From the NCBI GenBank assembly GCA_003819755.1, contig RPQK01000451.1, positions 1-6,560 on the forward strand: a DNA stretch of 6,560 nt. The letters run 5' to 3'. A program made the translations under genes and the position numbers. Of the stretch, positions 1-5,100 are shown one piece after another (the first letter of the stretch is position 1; every line of letters begins with the position of its first letter). Origin of the DNA: Acidobacteriota bacterium. Lineage in GTDB: Bacteria > Acidobacteriota > UBA6911 > RPQK01. The notes beneath the pieces are model-generated. The model was not told where the DNA came from and did no database searches. It was given only the letters and a program-made list of their open reading frames with translations.

Positions 1-67
1 CTCCAGAGTCCGGCGCGTACATCGTGCAACCAGCCATCATCCACGCGCCGGACTCTGGAGAGTCCGG
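1..67. repeat. Nested palindromic (REP-like) hairpin element
   Basis: Positions 1-18 and 43-60 form a perfect 18-bp inverted repeat around a 24-nt loop. The right arm also pairs with the DNA after it: 48-56 and 59-67 are a perfect 9-bp inverted repeat with a 2-nt loop. The ten bases AGAGTCCGGC occur directly at 5-14 and 59-68 and inverted at 47-56, so two mutually exclusive folds are possible. The left arm starts at the window edge, so the element may extend further. No coding signal overlaps it. It lies downstream of the minus-strand genes and could protect or terminate their transcript, but no adjacent U-tract is visible. A dispersed extragenic palindrome is the likeliest identity (inference). 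Confidence 0.8.
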
Positions 68-111
68 CCACGATAAAAGCCCGTCGACACGCTTGATTTT
101 TTCACACCTTC

Positions 112-146
112 TCAGCCGTCAGCCCTCAGCCGGCAGCCGTCAGCCG
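112..146. repeat. Five-unit heptamer tandem array (TCAGCCG; minus strand CGGCTGA)
   Basis: Five consecutive 7-bp units are seen on the plus strand: TCAGCCG, TCAGCCC, TCAGCCG, GCAGCCG, TCAGCCG. Three are identical and two differ by one base. On the minus strand, the direction of the neighbouring genes, the unit reads CGGCTGA and carries a TGA. Because 7 is not a multiple of 3, successive units put stops in different frames. The array starts at the base directly after the TAG stop of the M16 remnant (147-149). It is comparable in design to the heptameric STRR repeats known from cyanobacteria, but homology is not claimed. Confidence 0.85.
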
Positions 147-431
147 CTACTTCACCTCCCCCGTCATCGGATCCGGCAGCGCCACGTTGTGGATCTTCCC
201 GAGCTTGTCCAACGGCCCGGCCCACTGGTCGCCGCCTTTGTTGCAGGGCTCGAAGTCGCCGACAATCATGATCGCCAGTTGATCCGGCTGGATATACTTG
301 GTCGCGACTTCCTGGACCCGCGCCTTGGTCACCTTCTTGATGTTATCCCGATAGGTTTTGTAATAGTCCATCGGTTTGCCGACCATCTCCAGATTGGCAA
401 AATTCGACATCGTAGACTGCGGCGTTTGGAA
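147..431 (-). pseudogene. C-terminal remnant of an M16-family zinc peptidase
   Basis: The minus-strand frame from 431 to the TAG at 147-149 encodes 94 residues beginning FQTPQSTMSNFANLEM. It contains the pattern typical of the C-terminal M16 (pitrilysin/insulinase) domain: a Gly-Lys-Pro-x-Asp-Tyr-Tyr-x-Thr-Tyr stretch, then Ile-x-x-Val-Thr, Val-x-x-Val-Ala-x-x-Tyr-Ile, and the closing strand AIMIVGDFEP. Full M16 proteins have about 400-500 residues per unit or more, with an N-terminal HxxEH zinc site. None of that is present here. An ATG exists at 408-410, but family-like sequence continues upstream of it to codon 429-431 and is then cut by an in-frame TGA at 432-434, the first unit of a heptamer array. 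So this is the 3' end of a broken gene, not a small intact protein. It lies 19 nt downstream of the transporter stop. Family identity is fairly secure; lack of function is inferred from the missing catalytic part. Confidence 0.8.
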
Positions 432-452
432 TCATCCTTCATCCTTCATCTT
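432..452. repeat. Three-unit heptamer tandem array (TCATCCT; minus strand AGGATGA)
   Basis: Three consecutive 7-bp units are seen on the plus strand: TCATCCT, TCATCCT, TCATCTT. On the minus strand the unit is AGGATGA, again carrying TGA, so three units supply a stop in each frame. The array overlaps the last two bases of the transporter's TAA codon (451-453). At its other end it abuts the first recognisable M16 codon (429-431). It therefore fills the whole gap between the transporter and the peptidase remnant. Confidence 0.85.
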
Positions 453-1944
453 ACGGCTGTGTTGAAACGCTGCCTTTAAGGCTGATTGCAATTCCGCCGG
501 CGCCAATGGCAAGCATGATCACTGACTGGACGAGCGTCCGAAAGACCACTTCATCCGAGGCAAAGGCCGACGAATAGAAGAAGTAACCGCCTACGGCGAT
601 CAGCAGCCCGTAGATGCCGACCATGATCCGGCGGGCCAGCGCTTTATTGGCTTCCGTTTCTTCCGCGAAGAAACGGTTGTAAAGCAGCAGCCCGCCGACT
701 GCCAATACGTCGAGCGCAGCAAAGATCAACCAGAAGTTCCGAATGTCAGCGGATATTTCGGTTCGACCAACCAGCGGCTTCAGCATTCCCTCGTACATCC
801 AGCCGCCCAGGTTCGATCCGACCAGGCTTCCGATGACTCCGTACAGAAACGCGTAGCCCATGTAAACCGCTTTGCGGTCAGCCGGCGCAACCAGCCCGAC
901 GTAGCTGTAATACTTCGGGTGGGCCGTCATCTCGCCAATCGAGAAAACCGCAATGCCAAGAATCAAGATCCAGGCCGATGAGGCGTACGCCAGGCAGAGG
1001 AAACCGAGGGCTCCGATCGCCATGCCGGTGATCATCGTCGGCAACGGCTTCCAGTTTTTGACGACCCGGCTGACAATCACCTGAAGAAGTATGATCGTTC
1101 CGGCATTGATGGACGTCACATGCTCGGCATCGAATGAGAGCGGGATCCCAAGAGAAGCAAAAAGGCCGTTGACCGGGGTCGGGTCTATGAAATCCCTCAA
1201 AAACCAGAGGACTGAGCCGAAGTTCTGAAAGTAGAGGATCCAGAAACCGGAATAGATGAAGATCATCAGCATGAAGCGGGCGTCCCCGAGGACCATCGCC
1301 GCCGACCCCAGGACCTCTCCCAGGGTGCGGGTGCTCGTGGGGCGGGGTGGATCCCGGTACACAAAGAGCGCCGGAAGCAGCATCAGAGCGCAGTAAATGG
1401 CGGAGGCCGTGAAGACATAAGTCCAGGAGAAACCCTTCAGGTAGCTGACGACGAGCGGTGCCAAAAAAGCACCGAGGTTGATCATCCAGTAGTAAATGCC
1501 GAAGCCGAAGCCGGAATTTTCCTCGGTCGTCGACCGGGCAACGGTACCGGAGATGATGGGTTTGAAGAGCCCGGAACCGGTGGCCATCACCATGAGGCTG
1601 GCAAAAACCGCGCCATAGGCCGACATATGCCCGGTGGCGAAGTAGCCGGCGGCCAAGAGCGAAAACGCGACCAACAGCATGCGCCTGTAGCCATACCGAT
1701 CGGCCAGTGCGCCACCCAGGATCGGGATGATGTAGGTGAGGGCGTAGATCAGGCTCTGGAGAAAGCCGACGGACTGTTCGGCAAAACCCAGGCCTCCTTC
1801 ACTGACCGAGTTGCTGAGGTAGATGGCCAGGACCGAGTTCATGCCGTAATAGGCGGCACGCTCGAACAACTCCATCACATTGGCGACCCAGAAGACTTGC
1901 GGAAAGGAACGAAGCAGGCCCTTGGAGCTGGTTGTCTGTGTCAT
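451..1944 (-). CDS. POT/PTR-family proton-coupled peptide transporter (MFS)
   Basis: A 497-residue inner-membrane protein with about 12-14 hydrophobic segments. Hallmarks of the proton-dependent oligopeptide transporter family are visible. TM1 has E25-L-F-E28-R29-A-A-Y-Y-G, matching the ExxER[F]xYYG proton-coupling motif. MFS motif A, GGALADRYGYRR, lies at about 77-88. G-S-G-L-F-K128-P follows in TM4. IYYWMINLG at about 150-158 fits the PTR signature FYxxINxG. F234-W-x4-Q240 resembles the TM7 FW...Q motif. Such proteins import di- and tripeptides with protons; the exact substrate cannot be read from sequence. The start is the ATG at 1942-1944. The frame is open to an ATG at 2166, but those 74 extra residues are the translation of an extragenic palindromic element and are low-complexity, and TM1 with its motif begins soon after M1. 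No clear Shine-Dalgarno sequence precedes the ATG. The TAA stop overlaps a heptamer array. A peptide-transport role is likely; another MFS substrate is possible. Confidence 0.85.
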   Translation of the reverse strand: MTQTTSSKGLLRSFPQVFWVANVMELFERAAYYGMNSVLAIYLSNSVSEGGLGFAEQSVGFLQSLIYALTYIIPILGGALADRYGYRRMLLVAFSLLAAGYFATGHMSAYGAVFASLMVMATGSGLFKPIISGTVARSTTEENSGFGFGIYYWMINLGAFLAPLVVSYLKGFSWTYVFTASAIYCALMLLPALFVYRDPPRPTSTRTLGEVLGSAAMVLGDARFMLMIFIYSGFWILYFQNFGSVLWFLRDFIDPTPVNGLFASLGIPLSFDAEHVTSINAGTIILLQVIVSRVVKNWKPLPTMITGMAIGALGFLCLAYASSAWILILGIAVFSIGEMTAHPKYYSYVGLVAPADRKAVYMGYAFLYGVIGSLVGSNLGGWMYEGMLKPLVGRTEISADIRNFWLIFAALDVLAVGGLLLYNRFFAEETEANKALARRIMVGIYGLLIAVGGYFFYSSAFASDEVVFRTLVQSVIMLAIGAGGIAISLKGSVSTQP

Positions 1945-2039
1945 CGGTAGCGCTAGGCTACAACGACTGTCCGCGAAGCCGCAAGCGGCGCGCGAGCATC
2001 GAAATGCGAGGCATGCGGCTAGCGGCTCCGGGCGAAGAC

Positions 2040-2161
2040 CCCACCCCGAAGAATCGAGAGTGGGGGCGTCCCCTGGGAGCGCAGGCGTCTCGCCTGCGCT
2101 GGCGCAGGGGGCGCCCCCACTCTCGATCCTTATTTTAGCGCTTATGCCCCTTTGGGGTGGG
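2040..2161. repeat. Composite nested inverted-repeat element
   Basis: Three tiers of inverted repeat share one centre region. The inner hairpin pairs 2078-2087 with 2091-2100 (10 bp, loop TCT). The middle tier pairs 2070-2075 with 2105-2110 (6 bp) and 2053-2068 with 2112-2127 (16 bp, perfect), separated by one G-T. The outer tier pairs 2040-2050 with 2151-2161 (10 of 11 positions plus a G-T). The 75-nt core 2053-2127 folds into an almost continuous 30-odd-bp stem. It starts 21 bp after the stop of the giant gene and lies about 95 bp upstream of the transporter start. It could end or attenuate transcription, but only a weak TTCTTC follows the core on the minus strand. The core translates to peptides such as ASAGETPAL, which I recall from spurious ORFs in Acidobacteriota and Verrucomicrobiota genomes; a dispersed non-autonomous element is inferred. 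I recognise no promoter in the rest of the 1945-2181 spacer, only a small hairpin (1978-1982 with 1985-1989). Confidence 0.8.
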
Positions 2162-2181
2162 AACACGGGGCGTACGCATTA

Positions 2182-5100
2182 TCACCGATTCGAGCCGCCT
2201 CCGCGACGCGTGCGGTTGGTCCGCTGGGAAACGGTAGGCCTGCGGTTCGGTGAAACCGCCGAGATCAAAGGTCCCCCTCCCGGAGTGCCGAGCCGCACGT
2301 ACCAGTACCCGGTCTCCAACACCCGGGCCACAAGGTCCGTGGCTCCGTCGCCGTTAAAATCGCCGGTCAGCTCATTGGTCCAGGTGACGCCCGTTCTCCA
2401 GGTGTCCCAATGCAAATTGATGAACTTGGCCTCGCCGAACACAGTCTGACCGACCGAGGGAGCCACAGCCAATGCGACCCAGATTTCGCCCGTCGTTTCC
2501 GCCCGGCCCACGATGTCCGTCCGGCCGTCCCCGTTGAAGTCCCCTGTTCTCACGCCGGCCCAGGTAAAACCGGCCGGCCACTGCCCAATCAGCTCGTTAT
2601 GGAACGGGTAAAGGGGAATCCGCCACCACTCGGCGGTCTCAAGCCCTCGCGCCACCACCTCGAAAAAGTCGTCGCCGTTTACATCAGCGGCCAGAAGGTC
2701 GACCCAGGTTTGGCCCGCTGGAAGTATCTGGTTCGGGTTAGGGTAACAGAGCCCGGACCATAGCTGACCCGTCGGTAACCACCGGGCTATGAGATTGTCG
2801 GTGTGTGTGTGATCACCCGCCACCAGGACGTCCGTCCAGTCCGTCCCAGGCTTCCAGCCCGGGCACGAGCCGGTCACAAAGGCTTTTCCGTCTGAAGAAC
2901 CGGTCCACAGCGTTCCGTCAGCCGGGTTTCGCCCGACCACATCTTTCAGGCCGTCATGGTTGAAATCGCCGACCCGCACGTCTGCCCAGGCGATCGCCGG
3001 ATCCCACGAACCCCAGCTTTGATTCGTAAACGAGTTACCCGTTGATAGAGCCACCCACCACTCGCCGCTGCTGGAAACCCGCCCCACGATGTCGTCTCGA
3101 CCATCGCCGTTAAAGTCCCCGACATTGACATCCGCCCAGTTGGCAGCTGTAGACCAGGATCCCCACGACTCGTTCACGAATCCGCTCCCTGTCGACAGCG
3201 ATACCCACCACTGCCCGCTTGAATGGCTGCGCCCGGCGATGTCGCCCAGACCATCACCGTTGAAATCGCCTTTGTGAACATCCTTCCAGGTATCGGAGGG
3301 TGACCAGACTCCCCAAACCTTGGTGAGGGGCGCCACCCCGGAGCCTTGCCGGACTTCGTAGGTCAGGCCGGCTATCTTGATCGAGCCAATGCGTTCCGGC
3401 CCGGCATTGTCGAAGACAACAAACTCCACTTCGCCCCAACTTGAACCTTCACGCTCCTGAAGATAGATCCACGGTTGGTCAGTTTCTGCTGTCCACTGGC
3501 AGGAGCTCCCGCCGCTGAAGACCCTCACTGTCCCAACGCCACCCGCGGGCGAGAATTGCTTTCCTGGTTCCTCCAGGGAGAAGTTGCAGGAAGACTCTTG
3601 TGTGATCGTGAAGATCTGTCCGGCAACCCTGATTCTGCCGGTGCGCGCTTGACCGGAATTATCCCGCACGGTGTAACTGACCTGGCCGTTACCGCTTCCG
3701 GTTGCAGCCGATGTCACCGTGATCCAGTCCGCCTCGCTTTGGACCAGCCAGGTACATGCTGAGGTCGCGACGAAGGAGAAGCTTCCACTTCCTCCGGCAG
3801 CCGGCACCGTTGCTGCTGTCGTTTCAAGTTGGGCTCCACATTCCACCCCCGTCTGCCTGGTATACACTCCTGCGTCCGTTACCAGGTAAACACGGCTCGG
3901 ATCGCGAGGGTCGATAGCCAACTTCCTCAGGACCCGGCCGGTCGGAATCCCGTTCTTCAGCTTCACCCAATCGCCTCCGCCGGAAGTTTGATAAACCTCC
4001 TGGTTGGAAATGAGCCACAGACGAGCCGGATCGCTCGGATCAACCGCAAAGTCCGTCAATCCGGTCCAGAAGAGGAGCCGCCACGTCGCCCCGTCGTCGT
4101 CACTTCCAAAGAAACCGCTCATGGTCGATACGAAAAGAGTGCGGGGATTGAGCGGGTGGGGAGCTATCTTGGTGATCGGATTGCTGTACGTGGTAAACCG
4201 CTGCCATCCGGCGTTGAACCAGCTCAGGCCTCCATCGGTGCTCTTCAAAACGCCGTGGAGCGACGTCCCGGCGTAGACGGCTCCCGGCTGCGTGGGACGA
4301 ACGCAAATAGAGGTTACGTCAGCGTAAGCGATTCCGGAACCCATGGCCGACTGCCAGGTACTTCCCCCGTTGTCGCTCGTATAGACATTGCCGCCCCCCA
4401 GCACGTAAAGACGGGAACGATCGGCGGGATCGATAACCAGCGCGGAGACGTTCATGCCGGATTTCAACGGATTCCAGGTGGTTCCCGCATCGGTCGTTTT
4501 GTAGATATCGTTCAGACTGAGCAGGTACCGGGTTGCGGGACTCGACGGGTCGAAGACCAGGGGGCCAGGCGCAGGGAAAGACGCATCCATAACCCAACTT
4601 GTCGCCTTGTCGTCACTCAACCACACGCTGCCGGGGAGGCTGGCATAAACGCGCGAATTGAAAGGATCGATCGAAACGTTACTCACCGCCGCGGGAAGCA
4701 GCCGTGCGCCGTCCGGTTCCCAGTTCACACCGTCCACGCTTCGCCGGAGCCCATCCGTGGTGGCCGCCAGCCAGCCGTTCGCCGGAGAGTCACCGAGAAA
4801 CGCCGCGGATCTGAGGTTCGAGGGGAGAGAGCCAACGTCCTCCCATGTCAGTCCGCCATCCGTGCTTCTGCGCACCAATCCGCAGCCACCAAGGTAAACG
4901 TGGCCCGGTTTGAGCCGGTCGGTGGCGAAGAGCCCCGAGCACCCCGGGCTCATGCCTGCCTGGAGCACACTCCAGTTCCGGCCGCCGTCCGCACTGCGCC
5001 AGAACCCGTCAACCGTGCTGACGTAGACCAGGTCATGGTTGCCAGCATCGAACACGAAGCTGGCGTAGTAGTATTTGTCATTCCGGGGCGGACCGTTCTC

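Noticed and set aside
48..102. Rho-independent terminator (hairpin 48-67 plus T-run near 96-101)
   Set aside because: The T-run is about 30 bases from the stem and on the strand opposite to the direction of the genes, so it does not fit an intrinsic terminator.
112..146. CRISPR-like or phase-variable repeat array
   Set aside because: The units are 7 bp, contiguous and without spacers. They lie after stop codons, so changes in copy number would not switch a reading frame.
408..410. ATG as the start of an intact 87-residue protein
   Set aside because: M16 family sequence (FQTPQST) continues upstream of it, and the product is only the C-terminal part of a larger enzyme fold.
24..479. Plus-strand open frame of 151 codons
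   Set aside because: It runs antisense over the hairpin repeat, the heptamers and the M16 remnant; its composition is Arg/His/Leu-rich, like a high-GC shadow.
2128..2150. AT-rich TAAAAT on the minus strand as a promoter -10 for the transporter
   Set aside because: It lies inside the palindromic element, has no recognisable -35 at proper spacing, and is a single weak match.
1880..2449. Plus-strand open frames across the spacer, including ones with repeat-derived peptides
   Set aside because: They are translations of the palindromic element and of antisense coding DNA, with no conserved protein features.
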